From Methylococcus sp. (GTDB lineage: Bacteria; Pseudomonadota; Gammaproteobacteria; Methylococcales; Methylococcaceae): 41,493 bases of DNA. Positions 9,742-19,671 of the stretch are shown in pieces. The stretch is taken from the NCBI GenBank assembly GCA_028688525.1, contig JAQTYA010000018.1:1-41493 (forward strand). The letters run 5' to 3'. Positions within the stretch are counted from its first letter, which is position 1. The number at the start of each line of letters is the position of its first letter. A program made the translations under genes and the position numbers. The notes beneath the pieces are model-generated. The model was not told the DNA's origin. It did not search any database and saw nothing but the letters and a program-made list of their open reading frames with translations.

Positions 9742-11010
9742 TCAAATAGGGATACAGGATTGGACGAGCCGGATCAGCTCAGCTTGCGCGACCGTTTGTT
9801 GGGCGGTGTCCGAACGCAAGGGTTTCAGACTGATGCAGTCATCCCGCATTTCGTCTTCGCCCAGGATCAGGGCGAAAGCCGCTTCGCTCTTATCGGCGCG
9901 CTTAAACTGGTTCTTGAAACTGCCGCCGCCGCAATTCACTATTAGCCGGAGGCCGGGAATAGCGTCCCTGAGCGTTTCCGCCAGGACGGCGCCGCGCCGC
10001 TCGGCGGTTTCGCCTACCCGGATGAAATAGATATGCGGGGCGGTGTCGGCGGCGGTGTCGCCGGTCAACTCGATCAGGCGCTCCAAGCCCAAAGCGAAGC
10101 CGATGGCGCTGGATTCTCGCCCGCCGAGCTGGGCGACTAGACCGTCGTAGCGACCGCCGGCGCAGACGGTGCCCTGGGTGCCGAGTTCGTCGGTGACCCA
10201 TTCAAACACCGTATTGCAGTAGTAATCCAGCCCCCGTACTAGGCGCGGGTTGATTACATAGGATACTTCGGCAGCGTCCAGCAAAGCCGTCAGTCCCTCG
10301 AAATGCACCCGCGAAGCCTCGCCCAAATAGTCCGCCAGCACCGGCGCTCCGGCCAGCAGATCCTTCAGGTCGGGATTTTTGCTATCGAGAATGCGCAGCG
10401 GATTGGTCTCTAGGCGCCGAACGCTGTCGGCATCCAGCGCGTCGTAATTCCCGCGCAGATAATCCACCAGAATCTGCCGGTAGGCCAGCCGTTCGTCGGG
10501 CGTGCCCAGCGAATTCAGTTCAAGCCGCAGCTTGTGGGCGACCCCTAAGCGCTGCCAAAGCCGGCGGCTTAGAAAGATCAGCTCCGCATCGATGTCGGGC
10601 CCCGGCATCCCGTAGACCTCGACGCCGACCTGATGGAACTGGCGGTAGCGCCCTTTCTGGGGCCTTTCGTGGCGGAACATGGGGCCGGCATACCAGAGCC
10701 GATGAGTCTGGTTGTGCAACAGGCCGTGTTCGAGGCAGGCGCGAAGGCAGCCGGCGGTGCCTTCGGGGCGCAGGGTCAACGAGTCGCCGTTACGGTCTTC
10801 GAAGACATACATTTCCTTCTCGACGATGTCGGTGACTTCGCCGATGGAGCGCTTGAACAGCTCGGTCTTCTCGACGATGGGCAATCGGATCTCGCGGTAG
10901 CCGTAACCCGCCATGATGCTGCGGATATGGTGTTCGACGTGCTGCCAGCGGGGGGTGGTATCCGGCAGGATATCGTGCATGCCACGGATGGCTTGGATTT
11001 TTTCACTCAT
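9742..11010 (-). CDS. hisS: Histidyl-tRNA synthetase
   Basis: This 422-aa class II aminoacyl-tRNA synthetase charges tRNA-His. Motif 1 lies near [12 protein letters not shown]. Motif 2 is [16 protein letters not shown]. The histidine-specific motifs [14 protein letters not shown] and AGGRYDGL follow. Motif 3 is [10 protein letters not shown], and an anticodon-binding domain ends the protein. The ATG at 11010 ([16 protein letters not shown]) fits the family; 45 further in-frame codons upstream run into the gap before pilW and look untranslated. Confidence 0.97.
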   Translation of the reverse strand: MSEKIQAIRGMHDILPDTTPRWQHVEHHIRSIMAGYGYREIRLPIVEKTELFKRSIGEVTDIVEKEMYVFEDRNGDSLTLRPEGTAGCLRACLEHGLLHNQTHRLWYAGPMFRHERPQKGRYRQFHQVGVEVYGMPGPDIDAELIFLSRRLWQRLGVAHKLRLELNSLGTPDERLAYRQILVDYLRGNYDALDADSVRRLETNPLRILDSKNPDLKDLLAGAPVLADYLGEASRVHFEGLTALLDAAEVSYVINPRLVRGLDYYCNTVFEWVTDELGTQGTVCAGGRYDGLVAQLGGRESSAIGFALGLERLIELTGDTAADTAPHIYFIRVGETAERRGAVLAETLRDAIPGLRLIVNCGGGSFKNQFKRADKSEAAFALILGEDEMRDDCISLKPLRSDTAQQTVAQAELIRLVQSCIPI

Positions 11011-11047
11011 GACATGAATCAGTCTATCTATCGGTGGGCCAACGCGT

Positions 11048-11815
11048 TCAGGGTTTGCCGAACATGCGCCGCGCCTGCACGGCTTCGCCCGAATCCGGGA
11101 ACTCCGTACCGAGCCGTTCGGCCAATCGCCGCGCTTCGCCGGCATCGCCCAAGGCTAGTTCGTTCTTGGCGCCTAGCCATAAGGTTTCCGGCGTGTCTTC
11201 GGCGATGGCCTGGTAGCGCTGCAGGAAGGCGCGCGTAGACATATATTGCCGAGCCTCGAGGCTGACATAGGCCATTTCCAGTAGCGCCGGTGGATAGCCC
11301 CCGTTCTTTTCCAGCGCCCGGCGCAAAAACGGCTCCGCCTCGGCGGAACGGCCCGCGCGGCGCAAGCAGGAGCCGGCGTTACTTAGGGGGATCCAGGGCT
11401 GAGGATACAGCGGAGTCGAATAGGCGACCTCGAACTTGACCATGGCGTCCTGGATGTGTCCGGTGTTGCAGAGAAAACGTCCGTAGTTGTTGAAGGTGCT
11501 GAAATTCTCCGGGTTCAGCGACAAGGCTTCGCGGAACTGCTGGTCGGCTTCTTCGGTCTTGCCCAATTTCTCGTAAAGTACGGCCAAGGCATCGCGAGCG
11601 TCGCTGCTGGCGGGGTCGAGCTCTATCGCGTGCCTCAAGTCATCCAGCGCAACTTCCAGCGCGCCCTGCTGCATGTAACGGACTCCCTTCTGGGTGTAGA
11701 TATCGGCGGCGCTGAGCGCGCTATAGGGATCGTTGGCGGAAGCGGGCCGTTTTTCTTCCGCAACGCAGGCGGCGAGAGTCCCTATCACAACGCTCACAAC
11801 CAGCCGCGGCCTCAT
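11048..11815 (-). CDS. pilW: PilW/PilF-type TPR lipoprotein for type IV pilus biogenesis
   Basis: This 255-aa protein has a short signal peptide ending in the lipobox LAAC (Cys17) and at least four tetratricopeptide repeats, for example [18 protein letters not shown]. PilF/PilW is the pilotin that places the PilQ secretin in the outer membrane. The gene starts 2 nt after rlmN, its usual neighbour in gammaproteobacteria. No other pilus gene is present in the window, so the role comes from family and position. Confidence 0.88.
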   Translation of the reverse strand: MRPRLVVSVVIGTLAACVAEEKRPASANDPYSALSAADIYTQKGVRYMQQGALEVALDDLRHAIELDPASSDARDALAVLYEKLGKTEEADQQFREALSLNPENFSTFNNYGRFLCNTGHIQDAMVKFEVAYSTPLYPQPWIPLSNAGSCLRRAGRSAEAEPFLRRALEKNGGYPPALLEMAYVSLEARQYMSTRAFLQRYQAIAEDTPETLWLGAKNELALGDAGEARRLAERLGTEFPDSGEAVQARRMFGKP

Positions 11816-11817
11816 CG

Positions 11818-12918
11818 TCAATGCGCGGTATGCAGGCGGAACTGGCGCCGGCTGCGGTCGTTGACCTTGCCTACCAATTGGCCGCAGGCCGCGTCGATGT
11901 CTCCGCCCCGCGTCTTGCGGGTGGTCGTGATGAGTCCAGCATCCTGGAGGATATGGGCGAAGCTGGCGATGGTTTCCGGGCGCGAGCAGCGGTACGCAGA
12001 GTTCGGGAAGGGGTTGAACGGGATCAGGTTCACCTTGGAGGGGACATGGCTCAGCAATCGAACCAGGGCTCGGGCATGTTCCGGGGCGTCGTTCACGCCG
12101 TCCAGCATCACGTATTCGAAGGTGACCTTGCGCCGGTTTTCGGTACCGACATAGCGCTTGCACGCAGCCAGCAGTTCCTTGATCGGATACTTGCGGTTGA
12201 TCGGCACCAACTCGTTGCGCAGCTCGTCATCGGGTGCATGCAGCGATACCGCCAGGCTGATGTCGCTGACTTCGGCCAGTCGGTCCAGCGCCGGCACGAT
12301 GCCCGAAGTGCTGAGCGTAACCCGTCGCTTCGACAGGCCATAGGTGAAATCGTCCATCATCAAACGGGTCGCGGCGACCACGTTGCCGAAGTTGAGCAAG
12401 GGCTCGCCCATGCCCATCAGCACGACGTTGCTGATGCGTTGTTCTTCGCCGAGCCGGTGCTGCGCCACCCAGAGCTGGCCGATGATCTCGGCGGTAGTCA
12501 GGTTCCGGTTGAATCCCTGGCGGGCGGTGGAGCAGAACGAGCATTCGAGCGAGCAGCCCACCTGCGACGACACGCACAGGGTATTGCGCCCCTCGTCGGG
12601 GATCAGCACGGTCTCCACTCGGTTGACGGCGTCCACCTGCAGCACCCATTTACGGGTGCCGTCGGCCGAGCGCTGCTCGAGCACGAGTTCGGGCGGACGA
12701 ATCTCGCTTACCGCTTCGAGCCGGCTGCGCAGTGCCTTGCTCAGATTGGTCATCAGCGAGAAATCGGTGACGCCGCGCTGATGGATCCACTGTAGCAGCT
12801 GCGAAGCGCGGAACGGCTTCTCGCCGATGCGGACGAAGAAGGCTTCCATGCCCTCCCGGTCTAGATCGAGCAGATTGACGCGGGCTTCCGCCTCAGCGGA
12901 TGCGGGGGCAGAGTTCAT
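11818..12918 (-). CDS. rlmN: Dual-specificity 23S rRNA/tRNA adenine C2-methyltransferase RlmN
   Basis: This is a 366-aa radical SAM enzyme that methylates A2503 of 23S rRNA and A37 of some tRNAs. The cluster motif is Cys122-x3-Cys126-x2-Cys129 (CSLECSFC). The methyl-carrying Cys near the C-terminus is preserved in [19 protein letters not shown] is the SAM-binding GGE-like element. The start overlaps the ndk coding end by 26 nt; it is kept because it leaves the conserved [11 protein letters not shown] segment intact, and the next Met lies inside that segment. Confidence 0.96.
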   Translation of the reverse strand: MNSAPASAEAEARVNLLDLDREGMEAFFVRIGEKPFRASQLLQWIHQRGVTDFSLMTNLSKALRSRLEAVSEIRPPELVLEQRSADGTRKWVLQVDAVNRVETVLIPDEGRNTLCVSSQVGCSLECSFCSTARQGFNRNLTTAEIIGQLWVAQHRLGEEQRISNVVLMGMGEPLLNFGNVVAATRLMMDDFTYGLSKRRVTLSTSGIVPALDRLAEVSDISLAVSLHAPDDELRNELVPINRKYPIKELLAACKRYVGTENRRKVTFEYVMLDGVNDAPEHARALVRLLSHVPSKVNLIPFNPFPNSAYRCSRPETIASFAHILQDAGLITTTRKTRGGDIDAACGQLVGKVNDRSRRQFRLHTAH

Positions 12919-13324
12919 CGCTTTTGAAGAAATAGGCGATCTCCTGGGCCGCCGTTTCCGGGCCGTCCGAGCCGTGCACTGCGTTCTCGTCGATGCTGAC
13001 GGCGAAGTCAGCCCGGATAGTGCCGGGAGCTGCGTCTTTCGGATTGGTGGCGCCCATCAGGTCGCGGTTCTTGGCGACGGCGTCCTCGCCTTCCAGAACC
13101 TGGATCATGACCGGGCCGCTGATCATGAATGACACCAGGTCGTTAAAGAAGGGGCGCTCTCTGTGCACGGCGTAAAACCCTTCGGCCTGTTCGCGAGACA
13201 GCTGGGCCATCTTTGCGGCCACGATCTTGAGGCCGGCCTTCTCGAAACGGGCGTAAATCTCGCCGATGACGTTCTTGGCGACTGCGTCCGGCTTGATGAT
13301 GGAAATAGTGCGTTCTACCGCCAT
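12893..13324 (-). CDS. ndk: Nucleoside diphosphate kinase
   Basis: This 143-aa enzyme transfers the gamma-phosphate between nucleoside triphosphates and diphosphates through phospho-His117, seen in NAVHGSD. The start [12 protein letters not shown] and length are typical. A good ribosome site (AAGGAG) precedes the ATG at 13324. The 145 nt upstream separate it from the isc operon and hold a terminator, so ndk likely starts its own transcript running into rlmN. Confidence 0.97.
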   Translation of the reverse strand: MAVERTISIIKPDAVAKNVIGEIYARFEKAGLKIVAAKMAQLSREQAEGFYAVHRERPFFNDLVSFMISGPVMIQVLEGEDAVAKNRDLMGATNPKDAAPGTIRADFAVSIDENAVHGSDGPETAAQEIAYFFKSDELCPRIR

Positions 13325-13404
13325 GGAATCTCCTTGCGTTCTTGTGTGGGCTGAATTGATGAAGAGGTGTCGTCTTCCCATCCCATGACGATAGCGCCAG
13401 GATG

Positions 13405-13433
13405 GAAAAAATCCGTTGATTCTAACGGATTTT
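13405..13433 (-). terminator. Rho-independent terminator after iscA
   Basis: A 9-bp stem (13409-13417 with 13424-13432) has a 6-nt loop. On the minus strand it is followed by a run of six T. It begins about 39 nt past the iscA stop. The stem is AT-rich at its base (AAATCCGTT), so efficiency is uncertain. Confidence 0.6.
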
Positions 13434-13471
13434 GTGGAAAAGTTGGAAACTGCCTGCAAAACCGCTGGAAG

Positions 13472-13795
13472 TCAGACGGCGAAGCTCTCGCCGCAGCCGC
13501 AGCTTGCGGTGGCCTTAGGATTGTGGAAGCGGAAAGCCTCGTTGAGTCCCTCGCGGGCATAGTCTATTTCCACGCCGTCGAGGTAGGCCAAGTCTCCAGC
13601 ATTGACTAGGACCTTGACACCGTGCTGTTCGAAGACGGCATCGTCCGCGGTGATTGCGTCGGCATAGTCCACAACATAGGCATAACCCGAACATCCCGCC
13701 TTCTTGACGCCTAAGTGCAGCCCTATGCCGCGGCCGCGGCGAGCAAGTTGTTTTGCGATCTGTGCGGCGGCGTTTTCCGTTACCGTGATGGCCAT
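13472..13795 (-). CDS. iscA: A-type iron-sulfur carrier protein IscA
   Basis: This 107-aa protein holds iron or a Fe-S cluster through three Cys at positions 35, 99 and 101 (AGCSGY and the C-terminal CGCGES). It delivers clusters to target apoproteins. Length, motif spacing and position downstream of the desulfurase indicate IscA; ErpA is the alternative but is usually unlinked. It is 23 nt from the desulfurase gene. No iscU, hscBA or fdx lies between or nearby. Confidence 0.93.
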   Translation of the reverse strand: MAITVTENAAAQIAKQLARRGRGIGLHLGVKKAGCSGYAYVVDYADAITADDAVFEQHGVKVLVNAGDLAYLDGVEIDYAREGLNEAFRFHNPKATASCGCGESFAV

Positions 13796-13818
13796 GGTAG
13801 TGTCCTCAATGCAAGGGG

Positions 13819-14946
13819 TTAAGATTCAAAGCGAGGGCCGGCTCCGATGATTCGACCGAGCGCCGCAAGCAATTGTTCCGCCTCCGCTTCGGTGTTGTCC
13901 TTGCCCAGGCTGATCCGTACCGCACCGGCCGCGAGAGTCGGGGCGATGCCCATCGCGAGCAATACCGGGCTGGGTTCGCGTGCTCCGCTGGCGCAGGCCG
14001 AGCCGCTGGAAACCGCAATGCCGTGCCGGTCCAGCAGCATCACGAGAGTCTCGCCGTCGTAGCCCGCCACGGCGAACTGCAGCGTATTGGGCAGCCGTTC
14101 CGCAGCACCGGCGAAGACCGTCGTGTTGGGCAGTTTCGCGACGCCCCGTTCCAGCTGATCCCGCAGGCAGCGGAGCCGTCGTCCGTGCTCTTCCAGTTCG
14201 GCGGCGGCGAGTTCGGCGGCTTTGCCGAAGCCTACGATGGCAGCCACGTTTTCTGTGCCGCCGCGCAGGCCCTTTTCCTGCTCGCCGCCGTGGATGAGCG
14301 GTGTCAGCGGGACCGAAGGGTCAGCGATCAGGGCGCCGGCTCCCTTGGGGCCGCGGATCTTGTGTCCCGACAGGGACATCAGGTGGGCGCCGGTCTGTGG
14401 GAAATTTAACGGGATTTTCCCCGCCGCCTGGACCGCATCGCAATGGAACCAGGCGCCGTTGTCCAAGGCGGCGATGCGGGCGGTGTTCTGGATGACTCCG
14501 GTCTCGTTGTTGGCAAGCATCACCGAGACGATATCGGGCGGATTTTCAACGATCGCGGCCAGGGAGGAATCTTCGATCATGCCCTGGGCGTCCACCGCTA
14601 AGGTTCGGCAGTCCCAGCCGTGCTTGGCCAGGAACCGCACGGGTTCCGCAACCGAAGGATGTTCGGTGGCGCCGATACAGATGCTGCCGGGTTTAAGACC
14701 CCAGGCCAAGCCTTTGAGGGCGAGGTTGTTAGCTTCGCTGCCGCCGCTGGTGAATACGACCTGGGTGGGTGAGGCGCAGGCCAGGGCGGCAATCTGGGCT
14801 CGGGCGGTTTCTACTGCGTCCCGTGCGATGCGGCCTGGGCGGTGCAGGCTGGAGGGATTGCCGTGGCAGGATTTCAGATAGGGCAGCATCGCCTCCAGCA
14901 CCCGCTCGTCAAGCGGAGTGGTGGCGTTGTGATCGAAATAGATCAT
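13819..14946 (-). CDS. iscS: Cysteine desulfurase, IscS/NifS class
   Basis: This is a 375-aa PLP enzyme that takes sulfur from cysteine for Fe-S cluster assembly. It starts IYFDHNATTPLD. The PLP lysine is in SLSGHKIRGPKG. The catalytic Cys is in SSGSACASG on the mobile loop, which marks the group I class. It is about 30 residues shorter than E. coli IscS and lacks the C-terminal extension that contacts IscU, so it is closer in build to NifS. The ATG overlaps the iscR stop by 4 nt, so the two are co-translated. Confidence 0.9.
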   Translation of the reverse strand: MIYFDHNATTPLDERVLEAMLPYLKSCHGNPSSLHRPGRIARDAVETARAQIAALACASPTQVVFTSGGSEANNLALKGLAWGLKPGSICIGATEHPSVAEPVRFLAKHGWDCRTLAVDAQGMIEDSSLAAIVENPPDIVSVMLANNETGVIQNTARIAALDNGAWFHCDAVQAAGKIPLNFPQTGAHLMSLSGHKIRGPKGAGALIADPSVPLTPLIHGGEQEKGLRGGTENVAAIVGFGKAAELAAAELEEHGRRLRCLRDQLERGVAKLPNTTVFAGAAERLPNTLQFAVAGYDGETLVMLLDRHGIAVSSGSACASGAREPSPVLLAMGIAPTLAAGAVRISLGKDNTEAEAEQLLAALGRIIGAGPRFES

Positions 14947-15431
14947 CCGGTCTTGGCCGGCTCCTGTCCCATCAGGAGTTCGACCCGGCGCAGGCTCTGG
15001 CGGTCCTGCCTCTCGGCGACCTGCCGCACCGGCTGGCGGTTCAGCACTTCACCCAGGCTGATGGAGGCGAGGTAGTCCCGGATCTGTTCGCTCAGTCCCA
15101 TCCACAGGTCGTGAGTAAGGCAGGGCTGGTTGTTCTGGCAGTTGGCTTTGCCGCCGCAGCGGGTGGAGTCGATCGGTTCGTCAACGGCGGCGATGATTTC
15201 GGCGATGTTGATTTCGGTGGCGCAGCGACTGAGCTGATAGCCGCCGCCGGGACCGCGAACTCCCTCCACCATGCCTGCCCGGCGCAGGCGGGCGAACAGT
15301 TGTTCGAGATATGATAGGGATATATTCTGCCGCTTGGCGATATCGGTCAGCGTGACCGGGTTCGATTCGCTATGATAAGCGAGATCCAGCATGGCGGTGA
15401 CCGCGTAGCGGCCTTTTGTCGTCAGTCGCAC
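14943..15431 (-). CDS. iscR: Rrf2-family Fe-S sensing regulator IscR
   Basis: This 162-aa winged-helix repressor binds a [2Fe-2S] cluster and controls Fe-S assembly genes. The ligands Cys92, Cys98, Cys104 and His107 sit at exactly the E. coli positions. I chose a GTG start at 15431 (VRLTTKGRYAVTAML) because the family begins here and a strong GGGGGAGG ribosome site lies just upstream. The open frame extends 24 codons further without support. A sequence like a type 1 IscR operator lies about 60 nt upstream, fitting autorepression. Confidence 0.94.
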   Translation of the reverse strand: MRLTTKGRYAVTAMLDLAYHSESNPVTLTDIAKRQNISLSYLEQLFARLRRAGMVEGVRGPGGGYQLSRCATEINIAEIIAAVDEPIDSTRCGGKANCQNNQPCLTHDLWMGLSEQIRDYLASISLGEVLNRQPVRQVAERQDRQSLRRVELLMGQEPAKTG

Positions 15432-15491
15432 GATATTTTTCCTCCCCCGGTTGCAGCAATAGTCATAGGAATCAGGCGACGGTGACCAGAT

Positions 15492-15516
15492 ATGCCCAAG
15501 CAAATTAGTACACTAT
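15492..15516. promoter_or_regulatory. Candidate IscR type 1 operator
   Basis: This 25-bp element lies between divergent iscR and the plus-strand gene at 15698. I compared it by eye with the type 1 IscR consensus as I remember it and count 19 of 25 positions in agreement. These include the central AAATTAGT run and both outer ends (AT...TAT). Holo-IscR bound here would block the iscR promoter. No clear promoter hexamers for either divergent gene were identified in 15432-15697. Confidence 0.5.
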
Positions 15517-15697
15517 TCTGTGGGTTTTCCGCTTTCACTTCAACCGCTATGGGTATCGTCTCGAAAGTTTTTTCCGCGAATCCGGGCTCGGCGAGGCTTT
15601 CAGAGGCTGGCGGTGTTTTTGCACGTAGACAGTCCTTGTCGTTAATTGGACAATCGGAGCCGGGACTAATCGAGTGAGGGAAGCGGAGAGAACGCGG

Positions 15698-16258
15698 ATG
15701 GCCGATCATGATGACATGTCCGAGCTGCAGCAAGGTGCGGCCGGCAGAAAGGCGGCTGCGATAGTTTTTATCGTGGGCGTGACGGCGCTTATCGTTGCGC
15801 TGGACCGTTTCGGCGTTTTCGGTCCGGGTCACGAAGCGACTGAAGAGCGGGTGGAGTCCGGTGGAGAACTCGGCAGCCCAGGGCCGGCCATGCAGATCGA
15901 TACGAGCCCGCCGGCGAGGGGTGGCGAAGCGGTGGGAGCCCTCTCGGTGACCGGAAATTACGGAGGCAGCGAGATCCGTACCGCGGGTTATAGCGAAGGC
16001 ATGAGTTTTTCTCTGGAAATGTCGCTAGATCAGCGTGGGCAGGTCGTCTATGGCAATTATTCCAATAGCGCCGGCGACGCGGGTAACCTGAAGGGTGCAG
16101 TGGAGGGCGAGGTTTTTTCCGGACGCGCTGAGTCGCTGATGCTGCCGGGCAATTTCTGCGACTTCGAGGCTGAGGTGAAGCAGGATGGCGCAGTGATTCA
16201 GGGGCAGTTCGACTGTACGACAGGGGACCGGTCCCGGTTTACCCTCAAGCGCCGCTAG
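15698..16258 (+). CDS. Hypothetical protein with one N-terminal membrane anchor
   Basis: I do not recognise the family of this 186-aa protein. It has an acidic N-terminus, a single hydrophobic helix at about residues 18-40, a Gly/Glu/Pro-rich linker, and a C-terminal domain of roughly 100 residues (from SVTGNYGGSEI) with alternating polar and hydrophobic residues suggesting a beta-sandwich. Two Cys are near the C-terminus. The ATG at 15698 has GGAGAG 8 nt upstream; a GTG at 15674 is the alternative. It is the only plus-strand gene among about 21 kb of minus-strand genes, and its stop is 7 nt from the convergent next gene. Confidence 0.7.
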   Translation: MADHDDMSELQQGAAGRKAAAIVFIVGVTALIVALDRFGVFGPGHEATEERVESGGELGSPGPAMQIDTSPPARGGEAVGALSVTGNYGGSEIRTAGYSEGMSFSLEMSLDQRGQVVYGNYSNSAGDAGNLKGAVEGEVFSGRAESLMLPGNFCDFEAEVKQDGAVIQGQFDCTTGDRSRFTLKRR

Positions 16259-16265
16259 CGCCGCT

Positions 16266-16961
16266 TCAATGCCGGCGCGGCGGAAACAGCTGCGGATTGC
16301 GTGCTACGAACCGCCGAACCAGGCGGTCGGCGACCAGAGAGTCGCCGTTTTTCGTGTAGTGATAGCCCATCCATGCTGCCAGGAAGGCGCCGAGCGCGTC
16401 GACGATGAGGTCGGTCATGGTGTCGCGTGCCGATTTCTGCATGTCGAATCCAAACCCCTGGTCCATCAGAAATTCGAAAATCTCCCATAAAGCTCCCATC
16501 GACACGGAATAACAGAACGCCGTGATGGCTACGTAGAACGGCGCCATCTTGACGCGGTGAGTGCTGTAGAACGCGTAAATCAGCAGGAAGCCCAGAAGGC
16601 CCATGACCAGCGCGGAAACGCTGTGCAGCAAGAGGTCCCACCACCAAAAACGCTCGTAGAACATTTCCACTTCGCCCAGGCCGAAGGCGGCGTAGAGGAA
16701 TAGGCAGGTGACGAAAGTGAACTCTACCGGCAACTGTACCCGGAATTGCCGCGCTATCAGAGCTGGCAGGAAGGTCAGCGCGAGCACGGCGAGCGAGGTG
16801 AAGGCGACCAGCCATTGGGACTCATGCAGGGCGCCGACGAAGACGCCTAGAATCAGCGCTTGCAGGACTACCGATGCCCGGATTTGCAGGCGCTCGGCCC
16901 AGTCTTCCGGGGTGAGCGCGGCGCGCAGGCGGGAGGGCTTGCGGCGGCGGCGCGTGCTCAC
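16266..16961 (-). CDS. Polytopic membrane protein, DUF2238/YjdF-like
   Basis: This 231-aa protein has a basic N-terminus (RRRRKPSR) and about six membrane helices. Conserved-looking elements are WWWDLLLHSVSALVMGLLG, GALWEIFEFLMD and DTMTDLIVDALGA, which resemble the DUF2238/YjdF family of unknown function. The acidic and His residues inside helices (DLLLH, WEIFEF, DTMTD) suggest ion or lipid-head chemistry, but nothing is established. It starts with GTG at 16961, 4 nt from the ttcA stop, so it may be co-transcribed with ttcA. Confidence 0.75.
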   Translation of the reverse strand: MSTRRRRKPSRLRAALTPEDWAERLQIRASVVLQALILGVFVGALHESQWLVAFTSLAVLALTFLPALIARQFRVQLPVEFTFVTCLFLYAAFGLGEVEMFYERFWWWDLLLHSVSALVMGLLGFLLIYAFYSTHRVKMAPFYVAITAFCYSVSMGALWEIFEFLMDQGFGFDMQKSARDTMTDLIVDALGAFLAAWMGYHYTKNGDSLVADRLVRRFVARNPQLFPPRRH

Positions 16962-16965
16962 GGCT

Positions 16966-17835
16966 TCAGCGGGCGAGCACGTCCAGCCCCGCGCTGCATT
17001 CCGGCGTTATTCCGGGCGTGTGGCGCAAGGATTCCAGGGCGGCGAAATCGAACAGCTTGCGGTCTGCGAGCTGCGAGGGGGCGGCGTTTTGGAGCGCGGT
17101 GAAGACGGTTTCTACGCGGCCCGGGTGGCGTTTCTCCCATTCGTGCAGCATGGCTTTCATGGCCTGACGCTGCAGGTTCTCCTGCGATCCGCAGAGGTTG
17201 CAAGGAATGATGGGGAAATCGCGGATGCGGGCGTATTCGGCGATATCCTCTTCCTTACAGTAGGCTAAAGGCCGGATTACGATGTGGCGGCGGTCGTCGC
17301 TCAGCAGTTTCGGCGGCATCGCCTTCAGGGTGCCGCCGTAGAACAGGTTCAGGAAGAAGGTTTCCAGGATGTCGTCACGGTGGTGGCCCAGCGCGATCTT
17401 GGTGATCCCGTTGTCTGCGGCATAACGGTACAGCAGGCCGCGCCGCAGGCGGGAGCAAAGCCCGCAGGTGGTCTTGCCCTCCGGGACGATGCTCTTGACG
17501 ACGCTGTACGTATCCTGCTCGATGATGTGAAACGGAATACCCTGTTCCGATAGGTATTTCGGCAGGACGTCCGCTGGGAAGCCTGGCTGTTTTTGGTCCA
17601 GGTTGACCGCGACGATATCGAAGCTCACGGGCGCATTGAGCCGCAGCTTGAGCAGGATGTCCAGCAGGGTGAAGGAGTCCTTGCCGCCGGATAGGCAGAC
17701 CATGACGCGATCACCGTCATGGATCATGCCGTAGTCGGCGATGGCTTGTCCGGCGAGCCGCCGCAGCCGCTTTTGCAGCTTGTTGAACTCGTAACGTTCC
17801 TTGGCGTAAAGGGCGGTTGCCGCCTTATCCTGCAT
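16966..17835 (-). CDS. ttcA: tRNA 2-thiocytidine biosynthesis protein TtcA
   Basis: This 289-aa enzyme thiolates C32 of certain tRNAs using ATP and a [4Fe-4S] cluster. The PP-loop SGGKDS is at residues 49-54. The Cys pair Cys124-x2-Cys127 (CGLC) and a third Cys in the IPCNLCG segment are the cluster ligands. Length and motif order are typical. It overlaps the end of fabB by 11 nt. Its sulfur would come from a desulfurase such as the one encoded at 13819-14946. Confidence 0.95.
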   Translation of the reverse strand: MQDKAATALYAKERYEFNKLQKRLRRLAGQAIADYGMIHDGDRVMVCLSGGKDSFTLLDILLKLRLNAPVSFDIVAVNLDQKQPGFPADVLPKYLSEQGIPFHIIEQDTYSVVKSIVPEGKTTCGLCSRLRRGLLYRYAADNGITKIALGHHRDDILETFFLNLFYGGTLKAMPPKLLSDDRRHIVIRPLAYCKEEDIAEYARIRDFPIIPCNLCGSQENLQRQAMKAMLHEWEKRHPGRVETVFTALQNAAPSQLADRKLFDFAALESLRHTPGITPECSAGLDVLAR

Positions 17836-19045
17836 AACGCTGAAAGATTAGGGTGGCGTTGGTGCCCCCGAAGCCGAAGCTGTTGGACATTGCGGTGTCG
17901 ATGCGGGCGCCGTCGATCCGTTCGCGGACGATGGGGACTCCGGCTGCGCCCGCATCGAGATTTTGGATGTTGGCTGAAGCGCTGATGAAACCCTGTTCCA
18001 TCATGAGCAGCGAATAGATCGCCTCGTGCACACCGGCGGCGCCTAGGGCATGGCCGGTCAGAGACTTGGTGGAGCTGACCGGCGGAACGGCGGCGCCGAA
18101 TACGTTCTTCATGGCTTCCAGTTCCCGGATGTCGCCCACCGGTGTACTGGTGCCGTGAGCGTTGATGTAATCGACGCTTGCCGCAGTCATGGTCGCCATG
18201 GCCTGCTGCATGCAGCGTACTGCGCCTTCGCCGGAAGGTTGCACCATGTCGTAGCCGTCGGAGGTGGCGCCGTAGCCGGTGAGTTCGGCATAGATGCGGG
18301 CGCCGCGCGCCTTGGCGTGCTCCAATTCTTCGACGACCAGGACGCCGCCGCCGCCGGAGATGACGAAGCCGTCGCGGTCGGCGTCATAGGGGCGCGAGGC
18401 GGTTTCCGGTGTGTCGTTGTATTTGCTCGACAGCGCGCCCATGGCATCGAACAGCACGCTCATAGTCCAGTGGACTTCTTCGCCGCCTCCGGCGAAAACG
18501 ATATCCTGCTTGCCCAGTTGGATCTGCTCGGCGGCGCTGCCGATGCAGTGGGCGCTGGTGGCGCAGGCCGAGCTGATCGAGTAGTTGACGCCCTTGATCT
18601 GGAATGGCGTTGCCAAGCAGGCCGAGTTGGTGTTGGACATTGAGCGGGGCACCATATACGGGCCCACTTTTTTAACGCCCTTTTCGCGGAAGGTCTGCCA
18701 CGCCGTAAGCATGTTCGAGGTCGACGGGCCGCCTGAGCCCATGATCAACCCGGTGCGAGGGTTGGATACTTCGTTCGCATCGAGCCCGGCGTCGGTAATC
18801 GCTTCCTGCATGGCGATGTAATTGAAGGCTGCGCCATCACCCATGAAGCGGCGGACCTTGCGGTCGATAAGATCATCCGGATCCAGCCGGATCGGGGCGT
18901 AGACCTGACTACGGAAGCCGAGTTCGCGGTATTCCTCCGAGCCGAGGATACCGGAACGGCCGAGCCGCAGGGAGTCGATAACTTCGGCCTTATTGGTGCC
19001 GATGCTGGAAACGATGCCGATGCCGGTAACGACTACACGTCTCAT
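17825..19045 (-). CDS. fabB: 3-oxoacyl-ACP synthase I
   Basis: This 406-aa condensing enzyme extends acyl-ACP and is required for unsaturated fatty acids. The active-site Cys161 lies in SSACATS. The two catalytic His are in NAHGTSTP and TGHALGAAG. The C-terminal [10 protein letters not shown] is the family signature. A strong AAGGAG precedes the ATG at 19045. It is 11 nt after fabA, forming the classic fabAB pair. Confidence 0.96.
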   Translation of the reverse strand: MRRVVVTGIGIVSSIGTNKAEVIDSLRLGRSGILGSEEYRELGFRSQVYAPIRLDPDDLIDRKVRRFMGDGAAFNYIAMQEAITDAGLDANEVSNPRTGLIMGSGGPSTSNMLTAWQTFREKGVKKVGPYMVPRSMSNTNSACLATPFQIKGVNYSISSACATSAHCIGSAAEQIQLGKQDIVFAGGGEEVHWTMSVLFDAMGALSSKYNDTPETASRPYDADRDGFVISGGGGVLVVEELEHAKARGARIYAELTGYGATSDGYDMVQPSGEGAVRCMQQAMATMTAASVDYINAHGTSTPVGDIRELEAMKNVFGAAVPPVSSTKSLTGHALGAAGVHEAIYSLLMMEQGFISASANIQNLDAGAAGVPIVRERIDGARIDTAMSNSFGFGGTNATLIFQRYAG

Positions 19046-19056
19046 GTCTATGCTCC

Positions 19057-19572
19057 TTAGAAGTCGTCCGTGCTCGTGAAAAGACCGACTCGAAGGTCGT
19101 TCGCTTCATAGATGATCTTGCCGTCGCATTCCATCTCGGCGTCGGCAATGCCCATCACCAGCTTCCGCAGGATTACCCGCTTGAGATTGATCCGGTAGGT
19201 CACCAGTTTGGCTTGCGGCAGAACCTGACCGCGGAACTTGACCTCGCCCACGCCTAACGCCCGCCCGCGGCCTTTACCGCCGATCCAGCCCAGATAGAAT
19301 CCGACCATCTGCCACATGGCATCGAGCCCCAGGCAGCCTGGCATTACAGGGTCGGCGATAAAGTGGCAGTCGAAAAACCATAGGTCCGGTTTGACGTCCA
19401 ATTCCGCTACGATCAGGCCTTTGTCGAAGGTTCCGCCCACCGAGTCGATGTGGGTGATGCGATCGAACATCAGCATGGGAGGGGCGGGTAGCTGGGCATT
19501 GCCGGGCCCGAACATTTCACCTCGGGCGCATTGCAGCAACTCGTCCCACGTATAGCTGTTTCGTCTTGACAT
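19057..19572 (-). CDS. fabA: 3-hydroxydecanoyl-ACP dehydratase/isomerase
   Basis: This 171-aa enzyme introduces the cis double bond at the C10 stage of fatty acid synthesis. The catalytic pair His70 and Asp84 sits in [17 protein letters not shown] at the E. coli positions. Length matches. It is the first gene of fabA-fabB. The 99 nt upstream include a TATAAC (19590-19595, minus strand) that may be its -10, but no matching -35 is clear. Confidence 0.96.
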   Translation of the reverse strand: MSRRNSYTWDELLQCARGEMFGPGNAQLPAPPMLMFDRITHIDSVGGTFDKGLIVAELDVKPDLWFFDCHFIADPVMPGCLGLDAMWQMVGFYLGWIGGKGRGRALGVGEVKFRGQVLPQAKLVTYRINLKRVILRKLVMGIADAEMECDGKIIYEANDLRVGLFTSTDDF

Positions 19573-19671
19573 CGACTTTTCTTCTTATGGTTATAGTGGT
19601 GTGAAAATGAAGAAAGTTCCGCATTCTATCAAGAAAACGCGAACTTCTGGAGCGGTGGTTGATGCCTGAGC

